Part shown: one piece after another, positions 44,642 to 53,560 of the stretch | How the letters are laid out: the number at the start of each line of letters is the position of its first letter | Numbering within the stretch: the first letter of the stretch is position 1 | DNA from: G020353115 sp964389685 | GTDB taxonomy: Bacteria; Bacteroidota; Bacteroidia; Bacteroidales; VadinHA17 | Assembly (NCBI GenBank): GCA_964389685.1 | Contig: CAYMFM010000006.1 | Coordinates: 1 to 64,000, forward strand | Length of the DNA: 64,000 bases | Reading direction: 5' to 3' | The notes under the pieces: model-generated | What the model saw: the letters and a program-made list of their open reading frames with translations, nothing else | Told to the model about the DNA's origin: nothing | Databases searched by the model: none | Position numbers and translations under genes: made by a program

Positions 44642-45142
44642 TCAACATTCAACCAATGCTTTGAAAAGGTTGATCCGGCTTTCCGGATAACGGAGTTTTT
44701 CACAAAGGAAATCAAAGGCTTTCAGCATGTTCGCGTTTGCTTTGCCGGAAAGGCCCTCCTTGAACTCCCATTCATAACCCTTTATATGCAGCAGATAGCA
44801 CTCCGGGTATTTGTCAAAAAGCTGGTTGCACAGGTGCAGGATAAAGGAAGCGGATACTGCGTGCATGGTAAATTCGATAGATGCTTCCGATGCGTTTACC
44901 CTGGTGAGGCAAAAATCGTCGATCGGTTCGTCTGAAGCATCAACGAAGATAACGAGATCTTTATCAGCGATGGCTTCGGCATCTTCAATATTCAACTGGT
45001 AGTTGGAATCAAAGGTTATCGAGGAGATGTTCTCGTCCAGCACCCACTGCTCCATTTTCTCCACAAAAGCATTCCCCAGCCCGTCATCCTGGCGCCCCGG
45101 GTTACCATAGCCGTATATCAATACTGTAGGAGGTTTCTTCAA
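44642..45142 (-). CDS. hoxW: [NiFe] hydrogenase maturation protease (HoxW/HycI family), TTG start
   Basis: About 166 residues. GYGNPGRQDDGLG near the start and VIFVDASDEPIDDF hold the nickel-sensing acidic residues of the HyaD/HycI peptidase family. The enzyme removes the C-terminal peptide of the large subunit after nickel insertion; HoxH here does carry such a peptide. TTG 45142 lies one base past the hoxH stop codon and gives a normal N-terminus (KKPPTVLIYGYGN). An upstream ATG at 45220 would add 26 residues overlapping hoxH and is less likely. Confidence 0.9.
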   Translation of the reverse strand: MKKPPTVLIYGYGNPGRQDDGLGNAFVEKMEQWVLDENISSITFDSNYQLNIEDAEAIADKDLVIFVDASDEPIDDFCLTRVNASEASIEFTMHAVSASFILHLCNQLFDKYPECYLLHIKGYEWEFKEGLSGKANANMLKAFDFLCEKLRYPESRINLFKALVEC

Positions 45143-45143
45143 A

Positions 45144-46595
45144 CTATTTTTGTTTTTTGTCAAGAAGATGATTCTCTGAATCGTACAGTTCGATCTCGAG
45201 TGGCATTTTTCCCAGGGCATGTGTTGCGCAGCTTATACAGGGATCGTATGCCCGAATCGCGACTTCTACCGCGTTCATCATGGGTTCGGTGATCTCGGTC
45301 TGACCGGTCATATATTGCTTGGCTACACTTTCAACTGCCCTGTTCATTGGTATATTGTTATTGGTTGTGGAAACGATCAGGTTTGCCATTTCGATCAGGT
45401 CATCGTCATTGATCCGGTAATGATGAAAAAGCGTTCCCCGCGGGGCTTCAAGCAAACCGATCCCTTCCCTGGTTTTCGTTCCCTTTACCACGAGATCGTC
45501 CCCCTGCAGATCCGGATCGTTCAGCAACTCTTTCATCATCTCGGCAGCATGCAGTACCTCGATAAGCCTTGCCCAGTGGGTGTACAGTGACATGTTATTG
45601 GGTTTCCCTCCGGTATATGCCCTGAACTCTTCGAATTCTTTCTGAGCCAGTGGGGTCGGGATAAAATCGCATGCATTCAGACGTGCCAGGGGACCGACGC
45701 GGTACCACCCATCCTCTTTGCCCAGTTTTTTAATGAATGGGAATTTCATGTAAGTCCATGATTTAACCTCTTCACCGATATAGTCAAGATAATCCTGGTA
45801 ATCCACGTCATGCAGGATCTTCTTCCCGTTATGATCTACTGCCCTCAGTACCCCGTGGTACAGATCCATTGCTCCATCCTTACGGACAATGCTGAGGTGA
45901 TTGGATGGAAAGGCAGCAAAGTTGTCAACCAATTCCCGGTTTTTCTTCAGATAATCTTTTATGAATTCGACCGCACTCAGTGACCAGGTGATCATGTGGT
46001 CGGCATTGAACGGATCGTCTCCTTTCAGGAAGAAATCACGTTCTTCAATACTCAGGTTTTTATTTATTCCACCGGGAATTGCTCCGGTTCCATGGATCTT
46101 TTTTCCGGCTGTTGCTCGTATAATTTCCTGTCCGAATTTCCGCATCATAACACCCTGGACGGCAAAATCCCTGTGTTCAATAGAAACACCGATGATATTC
46201 CTTATCTCCGGACTGGCATCAATACCGAACAGCAGATCGGGAGATACAAGATGGAAGAAGTGAAGCACATGGGACTGGAATATTTGTCCGTAGTGCATCA
46301 GCCGGCGCATTTTTTCACCGGTTGGTGTCAGCCCGTCACCGGTTCCTGCACCCACAATGACGTCCATGGCTTTTGCAGCAGCCAGGTGGTGACTCACGGG
46401 GCAGATACCACAAAGGCGCTGTACCAGTACCGGTGCTTCCCAGTAGGGTCTTCCCTGAACAAACCGTTCAAAACCACGGAATTCAACAATGTGTAACCTG
46501 CTTTGCACGATATTGTTGTTATCGTCCATATGGATGGTTACCTTGCCATGACCTTCAACCCGGGTTACGGGTTCTATCGTTATTTTTCTTGCCAT
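45144..46595 (-). CDS. hoxH: [NiFe] hydrogenase large subunit, group 3d-like (HoxH)
   Basis: 483 residues. The nickel ligands are in RLCGICPVSHH (C62, C65) and DPCISCATH (C453, C456). After H459 a 24-residue tail remains for protease processing. VTRVEGHGKVTIH and EFRGFERFVQGRP match the bidirectional HoxH/MvhA branch. The operon partners HoxY, HoxU and a HoxF with NuoE/NuoF parts place it in the NAD-coupled group 3d rather than the F420 or heterodisulfide types. It should be cytoplasmic, since HoxY has no Tat signal, and interconvert H2 with NAD(H). All catalytic motifs are intact. Confidence 0.95.
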   Translation of the reverse strand: MARKITIEPVTRVEGHGKVTIHMDDNNNIVQSRLHIVEFRGFERFVQGRPYWEAPVLVQRLCGICPVSHHLAAAKAMDVIVGAGTGDGLTPTGEKMRRLMHYGQIFQSHVLHFFHLVSPDLLFGIDASPEIRNIIGVSIEHRDFAVQGVMMRKFGQEIIRATAGKKIHGTGAIPGGINKNLSIEERDFFLKGDDPFNADHMITWSLSAVEFIKDYLKKNRELVDNFAAFPSNHLSIVRKDGAMDLYHGVLRAVDHNGKKILHDVDYQDYLDYIGEEVKSWTYMKFPFIKKLGKEDGWYRVGPLARLNACDFIPTPLAQKEFEEFRAYTGGKPNNMSLYTHWARLIEVLHAAEMMKELLNDPDLQGDDLVVKGTKTREGIGLLEAPRGTLFHHYRINDDDLIEMANLIVSTTNNNIPMNRAVESVAKQYMTGQTEITEPMMNAVEVAIRAYDPCISCATHALGKMPLEIELYDSENHLLDKKQK

Positions 46596-46610
46596 AATAA
46601 TGGTCTCCTG

Positions 46611-47162
46611 TTAATCAAATTTAATAACCTCATAGGGCAGATCCATTTCAGTTCCCAGGATGATGGCATGGAGTGCCTGCCAGATCAGATCTGCCGTTGG
46701 CGGGCAACCCGGAAGATGGTAGTCTATCTTGACCACCTCGTGACAGGGATATACTTTGTCAAGTATAATGGGGAGTTCATCATCATTGGGCATGATTTTC
46801 TCCTCATTGTTTCCCACCACACTCGGACCGTTCAGGTAGGCTTCTTCCAGGCACTCCTTAACCGGGATCCCATTCCGCAAAGCGGGCAATCCGCCCATGA
46901 TGGCGCATTCACCAAGCGATACCAGGATCCTGCAATGCTTCCGGAACTCCCTTAGCACTTCAACGTTTTCACTGTTGCCACAACCTCCTTCAATTAATCC
47001 AATATCACACGGTTTGGTGAATTTTTTAATGTCATCGATGGGAGATTTGTTGAATTCCACCAACTCAAGCAGGTCAAGGATGCGTTCATCGATATCCAGA
47101 AAGGACATATGACATCCGAAACATCCTGCCAGTGAAGTGGTTGCTATAATTGGTTTGCTCAT
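46611..47162 (-). CDS. hoxY: [NiFe] hydrogenase small subunit HoxY
   Basis: 183 residues, the short form with only the proximal 4Fe-4S cluster. Ligands are in SLAGCFGCHMSF (C14, C17), SLGECAIMGG and HLPGCPPTAD. There is no signal peptide and no medial or distal cluster domain, which fits a soluble NAD-linked enzyme. It starts 19 bp after hoxU and ends 15 bp before hoxH. Confidence 0.94.
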   Translation of the reverse strand: MSKPIIATTSLAGCFGCHMSFLDIDERILDLLELVEFNKSPIDDIKKFTKPCDIGLIEGGCGNSENVEVLREFRKHCRILVSLGECAIMGGLPALRNGIPVKECLEEAYLNGPSVVGNNEEKIMPNDDELPIILDKVYPCHEVVKIDYHLPGCPPTADLIWQALHAIILGTEMDLPYEVIKFD

Positions 47163-47181
47163 GGTTATGTAGTTGATGTTT

Positions 47182-47883
47182 TCACTCGGTTACTTCAATA
47201 TCGGATCCAATGGGTTCATTGTCGTATTTACGTTTACCAATTGGTGTTATGAATCCCTGTTCTCTGCGGAGAATAGACCCGACCGGGCATACATCCATGG
47301 CTTCCTGTGCCATGCTGTCGGTTAGCTGGTCTCCTAATTCCGGATCAATCCCTATCTCCAGCTTGTGTCCCCTGCTACGGAATGCAAAAATGCTTTTTCC
47401 ATCTTCAGTCTTGATCGCACGGATGCAACGTTTACACAGGACGCACCGGTTATGGTCTTTGATGATTTTGGGATGAGAAGAATCGATCTCCCTGACGGGA
47501 AACCGGTAGGGGAATCGTGGCACCATGATCTTAAAGCGGTATGCTAACGCTTGAAGAATGCAGTTTCCGCTCTTTTCACAGGAGGGACAGAAATGATTCC
47601 CCTCGACAAAGAGGACCTCCACGATCGATTTCCTGATATCGTTGAGTTCATCCGTATCATTTTCAACTTCCATTCCATCTTCCACAGGAGTGGTACATGC
47701 CGACATGAACCGGCCGTTCACCTTTACCGTACAGATCCGGCAGGAACCGGCAGGTTCGACACCCGGGATATTGCATAAATAGGGGATAAAAATCTTGTTC
47801 TGCCTGGCTACATCAATCAAATGGATTCCTTTTTCAGCCAGGCATTCCCTGCCATCAATGTGTATTTTAACGATCTTTTTCAT
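47182..47883 (-). CDS. hoxU: Hydrogenase diaphorase subunit HoxU
   Basis: 233 residues equivalent to the N-terminus of NuoG. A 2Fe-2S domain (YLCNIPGVEPAGSCRICTV and a fourth Cys in SACTTPV) is followed by the His-ligated 4Fe-4S motif HFCPSCEKSGNC and a further 4Fe-4S site (NRCVLCKRC ... DVCPVGSI). It wires HoxF to HoxY. Its start lies 10 bp after the hoxF stop codon. Confidence 0.94.
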   Translation of the reverse strand: MKKIVKIHIDGRECLAEKGIHLIDVARQNKIFIPYLCNIPGVEPAGSCRICTVKVNGRFMSACTTPVEDGMEVENDTDELNDIRKSIVEVLFVEGNHFCPSCEKSGNCILQALAYRFKIMVPRFPYRFPVREIDSSHPKIIKDHNRCVLCKRCIRAIKTEDGKSIFAFRSRGHKLEIGIDPELGDQLTDSMAQEAMDVCPVGSILRREQGFITPIGKRKYDNEPIGSDIEVTE

Positions 47884-47893
47884 AATTCAACAT

Positions 47894-49693
47894 TTAAAGT
47901 TGAGGGATTCTGCCAACCGCTTCGCTTGATTCGATCACTGCTGCTCGCAGATCAAACCCGGTGTCGAATGTTTTGTCTTTCTGGATCTTCTCTTCATACA
48001 GGTGCCTGAAATTTCTGATGCTTGACAGGATCGGGTTCCCGGCAGTCTGGCCTAAACCACAACGATTCACTTTTAAGACCTTGCCCCACTCAAGCATATC
48101 ATCAATGTCCTGGGCTACGCCATGACCATTGAGTATCTTGATGAGTTTGTCTTTCAGTAAGATTGGAAAGTTTCTGCAGGGAACACACGAACCGCATGAT
48201 TCTTCGATGAAGAAATCGGTGAAATTCAATACCACTTCTTTCAGAAGCTGGCGGGATTGGCCAAAGATGATTATCGAACCGCCGGTAGAAAGGTCCGAGA
48301 AGCAGAGTATCCGGTTGAATTCAAACGGAGCAATGAGCGCACCGGAAGGTCCGCCTACCTGTACAGCTTGAGGGATCTCAGCACCAGCCATGTTAATAAT
48401 ATCATTGATGGCGAAGCCCCACTCTACCTCATACACCCCCGGATATTTACAGTCACCGGAAATACTCAGCAATTTTGTTCCTGTTGATTCTTTTGTTCCA
48501 AGTGACTTGAACCAGTCACTGCCATGCTGAATGATCCGCACAACCGTGCAAAGGGTTTCCACATTATTGATCACGGTCGGTTTATGGAAATAGCCGTTTT
48601 CAACAGGAAAGGGTGGCCGGTTTCTTGGTTCTCCGCGTTTTCCTTCAACCGATTCGATCAGTGCTGATTCCTCTCCACATACGTATGCCCCTGCGCCAAA
48701 CTGGATACGGATATCAAAATCAAATCCCTTAATACCCCCGGCATCCTTGCCCAGCATATGATTGCTTCTTGCCTGCTCGAGCATGGCATTCACCTGTTTT
48801 TCCAGGTACCTGTATTCATACCTCAGGTAAATGATCCCCTGAGCAGCTCCGATACAATACCCGGCAATTACCATCCCTTCGATTATCAGGCTGGCTCGCT
48901 CGGTGAGAATCACCCGGTCTTTGAATGTTCCCGGTTCTCCTTCATCGGCATTACAAATCACATACTTTTCGACTCCTTCGGCTTTCCGGCAAAACTCCCA
49001 CTTCAGTCCGGTGGGAAAACCGGCGCCTCCCCTTCCCCGAAGATTGGACGCTTTAATAACCTCAATTACCTCATCGGGAGATCGTTTTGCGACCTGTTCC
49101 CTGAGTACCGTACCCGTCACATAGTCATCCTGAAGAATAGGACCTATGCGGCGTATATTATTCCAGACAACCGACCGGATCAGGTCAGACCGGTTCTGTC
49201 CCTCCCCAAAGCTTGATGTGACCATCTCCTCAACCGGTTTTCCCTCTTTCATCTTATGAACGATCTCGCGGACAGTGAACGGGGTGAGGTTCGTGAAGAC
49301 GTTCCCGTTGATCAGAGCCGCCGGCTCCTGGTCACTCATCCCGATACAGGAGGTATAAAACAATCCGATCAATCCGTCGGGGGTGACCTCTCCAAACGGG
49401 ATGCCGCACTCTTTTTCAAAGGCAGCGGAAATTTGCTGTCTCCCCATCATGTTGGCAACCACACTGTTATTCAGATATACCGTGTATTTGCCTGTTGGGT
49501 AACGGGTAAAGAAATGATAAAAAGTTACCGTCTGCTCCACATCCACCTGGGAAATGTTAAGCAGTTTTGCAATCTCCTGGATCGCTTCCTGTGAAATAAA
49601 CCGGGATTTCGTTTGGATCTGGATCAAAATATCCATAAGCCTGTAGGGATCTCCGTCATATTTCCTGACTATTTCTTGAACAGATTTCATCAT
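47894..49693 (-). CDS. hoxF: Hydrogenase diaphorase subunit HoxF (NuoE-NuoF fusion)
   Basis: 599 residues. Residues 1-165 form a NuoE/thioredoxin-like domain; about 190-599 is NuoF with the NADH/FMN motifs LRGRGGAGFPTGLKW and NADEGEPGTFKDR and the 4Fe-4S ligands ESCGSCVPC (C500, C503, C506) plus C545. In the NuoE part the usual four cluster cysteines are mostly gone. The first pair is replaced (VYLNNSVVANMM) and the second reads TSCIGMSDQ, leaving C116, so that domain probably binds no 2Fe-2S cluster. It binds NAD(H) and FMN and feeds the hydrogenase. Its ATG overlaps the stop codon of a small Rex-like ORF (ATGA), so the two are translationally coupled. Confidence 0.94.
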   Translation of the reverse strand: MMKSVQEIVRKYDGDPYRLMDILIQIQTKSRFISQEAIQEIAKLLNISQVDVEQTVTFYHFFTRYPTGKYTVYLNNSVVANMMGRQQISAAFEKECGIPFGEVTPDGLIGLFYTSCIGMSDQEPAALINGNVFTNLTPFTVREIVHKMKEGKPVEEMVTSSFGEGQNRSDLIRSVVWNNIRRIGPILQDDYVTGTVLREQVAKRSPDEVIEVIKASNLRGRGGAGFPTGLKWEFCRKAEGVEKYVICNADEGEPGTFKDRVILTERASLIIEGMVIAGYCIGAAQGIIYLRYEYRYLEKQVNAMLEQARSNHMLGKDAGGIKGFDFDIRIQFGAGAYVCGEESALIESVEGKRGEPRNRPPFPVENGYFHKPTVINNVETLCTVVRIIQHGSDWFKSLGTKESTGTKLLSISGDCKYPGVYEVEWGFAINDIINMAGAEIPQAVQVGGPSGALIAPFEFNRILCFSDLSTGGSIIIFGQSRQLLKEVVLNFTDFFIEESCGSCVPCRNFPILLKDKLIKILNGHGVAQDIDDMLEWGKVLKVNRCGLGQTAGNPILSSIRNFRHLYEEKIQKDKTFDTGFDLRAAVIESSEAVGRIPQL

Positions 49694-49860
49694 AATGTAT
49701 GATTCCTTGTTTTCAAGTGTAATCTGATTATTACCTCAATTGTGTGATGGGCAGCCAGTCCGGGCACCGCAACAATGGCGCTGCTGATACCATTCTTCCT
49801 GATGAAATCAGGCATCTCGTCAATCGGCAGTATGGCAATGGAAGCTTGCCTGTTTGTCAT
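49690..49860 (-). CDS. 56-residue Rex-like fragment translationally coupled to hoxF
   Basis: A short ORF on the minus strand, ATG 49860 to TGA 49690. It reads ASIAILPIDEMPDFIRKNG, then ISSAIVAVPGLAAHHTIEVI. This pattern (xPIDELxxxIKKxxIxIAIIxVPxxAAQ) is the late Rossmann segment of the redox-sensing repressor Rex. The N-terminal winged helix, the GxGxxG loop and the C-terminal swapped helix are all missing, and an in-frame TAA lies three codons upstream. It ends in the ATGA that starts hoxF. It could be a decayed rex gene kept as a coupling leader, or a functional mini-domain. Rex identity rests on motif resemblance only. Confidence 0.6.
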   Translation of the reverse strand: MTNRQASIAILPIDEMPDFIRKNGISSAIVAVPGLAAHHTIEVIIRLHLKTRNHTL

Positions 49861-49965
49861 CTTCAGTTAATAAACAAAATAAATTTCTTTAAGTTAATAA
49901 ATTTATGATTTTTTTCATGTTTAGTTTGTATTTTAACGGGCTGTTATCGTCAGATTTGAGGTTGA

Positions 49966-52233
49966 ATGAGTAAGAACAGGATAGCATATCAGATACAGGT
50001 TCGGGGACTTGTCCAGGGTGTGGGATTCAGACCGTTCATTTACAGGATTGCTTCAAGGAATAGCCTGAATGGGTGGGTTGAGAACCGGAATGACGGGGTT
50101 ATCATACATGTGGAGGGTGACGACCGGAATATCACAAAATTTCTCTCTGACTTTGAGACGGAAGCACCTCCGGTTTCAAAAATACAATCAATAGATAAAA
50201 CGGCAGCTGAATTCACCGGTTTTACCGGGTTTGATATCGTAAAAAGCTCGGATGTTTCCGGTGAGATTACTGAGATCAGTCCTGACATCGCAGTTTGCAG
50301 CGAATGTTTACAGGATATGAAGAAGCAGGTCCACAGAATAGACTACCCGTTTATCAACTGCACGAATTGCGGACCCCGGTTTACCATTATCAAAGATCTG
50401 CCCTACGACCGACACAAAACCACCATGTCAGGATTCAGGATGTGTGATGAGTGTGAAAGGGAATACCTCGACATTCTTGATCGTCGGTTTCATGCACAAC
50501 CCGTTGCCTGTTCACAATGCGGACCCTGGTACCGGTTGATGGTCAATGGGAAAAGCTTTACTGATATTGCCACGATCGTTCAACAGGTATCATCCATGAT
50601 CGGGGACGGGAAGATTATTGCCATCAAAGGACTGGGTGGTTTTTTTATCGCCTGTGATGCGTTGAACCAGGAAGCTGTGGAACGACTCAGAAAGGCAAAA
50701 GACCGGGATGGCAAACCCTTTGCCGTCATGTTTGGCTCCCTGGATACCCTGAAGGAATTTGCCCGCCTGAATGAAGCGGAGGAGAAAGAGATCACCTCCT
50801 GGAGACGTCCCATCGTCCTGCTGGAGAGTAAGAAACCCCTTGCCAGAGATGTAAGCGTGGGTTTTCAAACCGTCGGGGCGATGTTGCCCTACATGCCATT
50901 CCACTACATGCTCTTTGAGCGGTTGACAACCCCTGCCATAGTTCTTACAAGTGGCAATATATCGGAACAACCCATCCTGATCGATAACGATACAGCAGCA
51001 GAAAAACTCTCAGGCAGGGTAGATGCACTGCTGGATTATAACCGCGAGATATACAACCGGACAGATGATTCTGTGGTGATGGTTGTCAATGATACGGTGA
51101 GGTCTGTCCGCCGATCCCGGGGATTTGTCCCCTCATCGATCCACCTGGGAATGAATGTTGACGGCATTCTTGCAACCGGCGCAGAGCTGGTGAATTGCTT
51201 CTGCCTGGGAAAAGGGAATCAGGCTATCATGAGCCAACACATCGGTGATCTTAAGAACCTTGAAACATACCGGTTTTTCCATGAAACCATCCGGCAGTTT
51301 CAGAAACTTTTTCGCCTGACACCGGTGACCGTGGTGTGTGATATGCACCCCGATTACCTCTCTACACGGTACGCTGAGGAGTCCGGGCTGGAAGTGATCC
51401 GGGTCCAGCACCACCATGCTCATATTGTATCCTGCATGGCAGAATATCACCTGGATGAGAAAGTGATCGGCGTAAGCATGGATGGGATCGGTTATGGGGA
51501 TGACGGACATATCTGGGGAGGAGAGTTCCTGCTGTGTGACCTGGCTGATTACGAACGGTCATGCCACTTTGAATACATCCCAATGCCCGGTGGAGATAAA
51601 GCGACGGAGGAACCGTGGAGGATGGCGGTCGCTTACCTCTACACCTGCTACGGAGAGGAGTTCCTGAACCTGGATCTCCCGTTTCTCAAACGGATCGATG
51701 AGTCAGCTGTACGGCTTGTCATTCAAGCCATTGAAAAGAAGATCAACACACCACTGACATCCAGTGCAGGTAGGTTGTTCGATGCCATTGCCGCAATGAC
51801 CAATATCTGCACCCACTCGGATTTTCATGCCGAAGCCCCCATGAGACTGGAATCGGCTATTGAACCGGACGTTGCCGGTCAGTATGACTTTACCATTTCC
51901 GAAGAGATATCCTTCCGGGAAACCGTCCGGGGTGTGGTCGATGATATGCAGGATAATGTCCCGGTATCCCGCATTGCTGCTAAATTTCACAATACAATAA
52001 TTTCAGTTATCTTTGCTGCTGTCTCGGAACTGGCTGAAAAAATAGGCATACGTAAGATTGTCCTGTCCGGCGGAACATTCCAGAACCGGTATATCCTTGA
52101 ACGGGTGGAGAAGAAGCTTTCCGATGCGGGATTAACCGTTTATTCACCTCGCGAGGTTCCGGTGAACGATGGGGGAATAGCCCTGGGCCAATTAGTTGTT
52201 GCTGCAAAAAGAAGGAGTAAATCATGTGTTTGA
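49966..52233 (+). CDS. hypF: Carbamoyltransferase HypF
   Basis: 755 residues. In order: acylphosphatase domain (RGLVQGVGFRPFIYRIA, about 13-30), two zinc fingers (CSECLQDM ... CTNCGP and CDECERE ... CSQCGP), a YrdC-like domain (IAIKGLGGFFIACDA) and a Kae1-like carbamoyltransferase (VQHHHAHIVSCMAEY, GVSMDGIGYGDDG, VLSGGTFQNRYI). It makes the thiocarbamate on HypE that becomes the active-site cyanide. It is transcribed away from the hox operon, overlaps hypC by 10 bp, and is full length. Confidence 0.97.
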   Translation: MSKNRIAYQIQVRGLVQGVGFRPFIYRIASRNSLNGWVENRNDGVIIHVEGDDRNITKFLSDFETEAPPVSKIQSIDKTAAEFTGFTGFDIVKSSDVSGEITEISPDIAVCSECLQDMKKQVHRIDYPFINCTNCGPRFTIIKDLPYDRHKTTMSGFRMCDECEREYLDILDRRFHAQPVACSQCGPWYRLMVNGKSFTDIATIVQQVSSMIGDGKIIAIKGLGGFFIACDALNQEAVERLRKAKDRDGKPFAVMFGSLDTLKEFARLNEAEEKEITSWRRPIVLLESKKPLARDVSVGFQTVGAMLPYMPFHYMLFERLTTPAIVLTSGNISEQPILIDNDTAAEKLSGRVDALLDYNREIYNRTDDSVVMVVNDTVRSVRRSRGFVPSSIHLGMNVDGILATGAELVNCFCLGKGNQAIMSQHIGDLKNLETYRFFHETIRQFQKLFRLTPVTVVCDMHPDYLSTRYAEESGLEVIRVQHHHAHIVSCMAEYHLDEKVIGVSMDGIGYGDDGHIWGGEFLLCDLADYERSCHFEYIPMPGGDKATEEPWRMAVAYLYTCYGEEFLNLDLPFLKRIDESAVRLVIQAIEKKINTPLTSSAGRLFDAIAAMTNICTHSDFHAEAPMRLESAIEPDVAGQYDFTISEEISFRETVRGVVDDMQDNVPVSRIAAKFHNTIISVIFAAVSELAEKIGIRKIVLSGGTFQNRYILERVEKKLSDAGLTVYSPREVPVNDGGIALGQLVVAAKRRSKSCV

Positions 52234-52478
52234 GCATACCGGCAAAAGTGTTGTCTATCGAAGGTGATATGGCAAAAGTTGCTGTTGGAGAAACCATCTG
52301 CAATGCAAGCCTTCAGATTGTTGAGGATATCCAGGTTGGAGACTATATCCTGCTGCATACCGGCTTTGCACTTCAGAAACTGAGCAAGGAAGAGGCTGAA
52401 GAAACCTTCCGGCTGTTTGAAGAGCTGGAGGATCTGAACAGGCAGCTGGATATGGAGGAGGGAAACCGGGAAACATGA
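52224..52478 (+). CDS. hypC: Hydrogenase maturation chaperone HypC
   Basis: 84 residues. It starts with the essential N-terminal MCLSIPAKV, where Cys2 binds the Fe(CN)2CO unit, followed by the OB-like fold (VGDYILLHTGFALQKL) and a helical tail. It overlaps hypF by 10 bp and hypD by 4 bp (ATGA), so the three are tightly coupled. Confidence 0.96.
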   Translation: MCLSIPAKVLSIEGDMAKVAVGETICNASLQIVEDIQVGDYILLHTGFALQKLSKEEAEETFRLFEELEDLNRQLDMEEGNRET

Positions 52479-53560
52479 AGTACATCGATGAATACCGGGA
52501 CAGATCCCTCGCCAGGAAGATTTCCCGTGAGATAGAAAGGATCTCAACAAAACCACTCTCCTTTATGGAAGTCTGTGGAGGTCATACCATGGCTGTTCAG
52601 AAATTTGGCATTCCATCCCTCTTACCCGGTCACATAACCCTCCTGTCCGGTCCCGGCTGCCCGGTGTGCGTATCCGGTAACCGGTTTATTGATCATGCGG
52701 TTGCATTAAGCCGGTTTGAAGATGTCATCATTACCACCTTCGGTGATCTTATCAGGGTCCCCGGTTCATCCAGCTCACTGGAAAAGGAAAAGGCTAAAGG
52801 TGCCGACATCCGGATTGTCTATTCCGTCCTCGATGCCCTTCGGATTGCTAAGGAAAATCCTTCCCATAACATTGTGTTCCTGGGAATAGGATTTGAAACG
52901 ACCGCCCCCACCAGTGCGGCTGCCATCGTTAAAGCATCTGAGCTGAATATTCAGAACTTCTTCCTGCTCAGTTCCCATAAAGTGATGCCTCCGGCAATGG
53001 AAGCCCTGATCGATGAAGGAGTGAAGCTTGACGGGTACATTGCCCCCGGTCATGTCAGCACCATTACCGGCTCGGGAATATACCGGGAGATCCCGGAGAA
53101 GTATGGTCTGGGTTGCGTGATTTCCGGCTTTGAACCGGCCGATCTGCTGCAATCCATTTATATGTTGATCCGGCAGTGTGAAGCCCGATCCCCCAGGGTG
53201 GAGATCCAGTATAAACGGGCTGTGAAAGAAGAGGGCAATGTGAAAGCACAAACACTTCTTGCTGAAGTTTTTGAACCGGCAGATGAATGGTGGAGAGGAT
53301 TGGGAATCCTTAAAAATAGCGGCCTTAAACTGAGGGAAAAATACAGCCGCTTTGATGCCGAATCGATCAGCGTTGAGGTAGAAGAAACAATAGAACCGAA
53401 AGGATGCATCTGTGGCGAGATATTGAAAGGGGTGAAAACCCCGAAAGATTGCAAACTGTTTGGGAAGGCATGCGATCCTTCGCGACCGGTAGGTGCATGT
53501 ATGGTTTCACCCGAAGGGGCTTGTCATGCATGGTACCGATATAATAGAAGTGAGCAGTGA
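52475..53560 (+). CDS. hypD: Hydrogenase maturation factor HypD
   Basis: 361 residues. Conserved sites are EVCGGHTMAVQKFG, SGPGCPVCV, FETTAP and EGVKLDGYIAPGHVS. The 4Fe-4S cluster and redox cysteines near the C-terminus are in CICGEILKG, DCKLFGKAC, GACMVS and GACHAW. With HypC it is the scaffold on which the Fe(CN)2CO centre is assembled. Full length; 394 bp separate it from hypE. Confidence 0.96.
   Translation: MKYIDEYRDRSLARKISREIERISTKPLSFMEVCGGHTMAVQKFGIPSLLPGHITLLSGPGCPVCVSGNRFIDHAVALSRFEDVIITTFGDLIRVPGSSSSLEKEKAKGADIRIVYSVLDALRIAKENPSHNIVFLGIGFETTAPTSAAAIVKASELNIQNFFLLSSHKVMPPAMEALIDEGVKLDGYIAPGHVSTITGSGIYREIPEKYGLGCVISGFEPADLLQSIYMLIRQCEARSPRVEIQYKRAVKEEGNVKAQTLLAEVFEPADEWWRGLGILKNSGLKLREKYSRFDAESISVEVEETIEPKGCICGEILKGVKTPKDCKLFGKACDPSRPVGACMVSPEGACHAWYRYNRSEQ

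Noticed and set aside
44642..49693. Electron-bifurcating [FeFe] hydrogenase (HydABC)
   Set aside because: The NuoF-like subunit could suggest it, but the catalytic subunit carries the RxCGxC and DPCxxC motifs of [NiFe] enzymes and no H-cluster motif is present.
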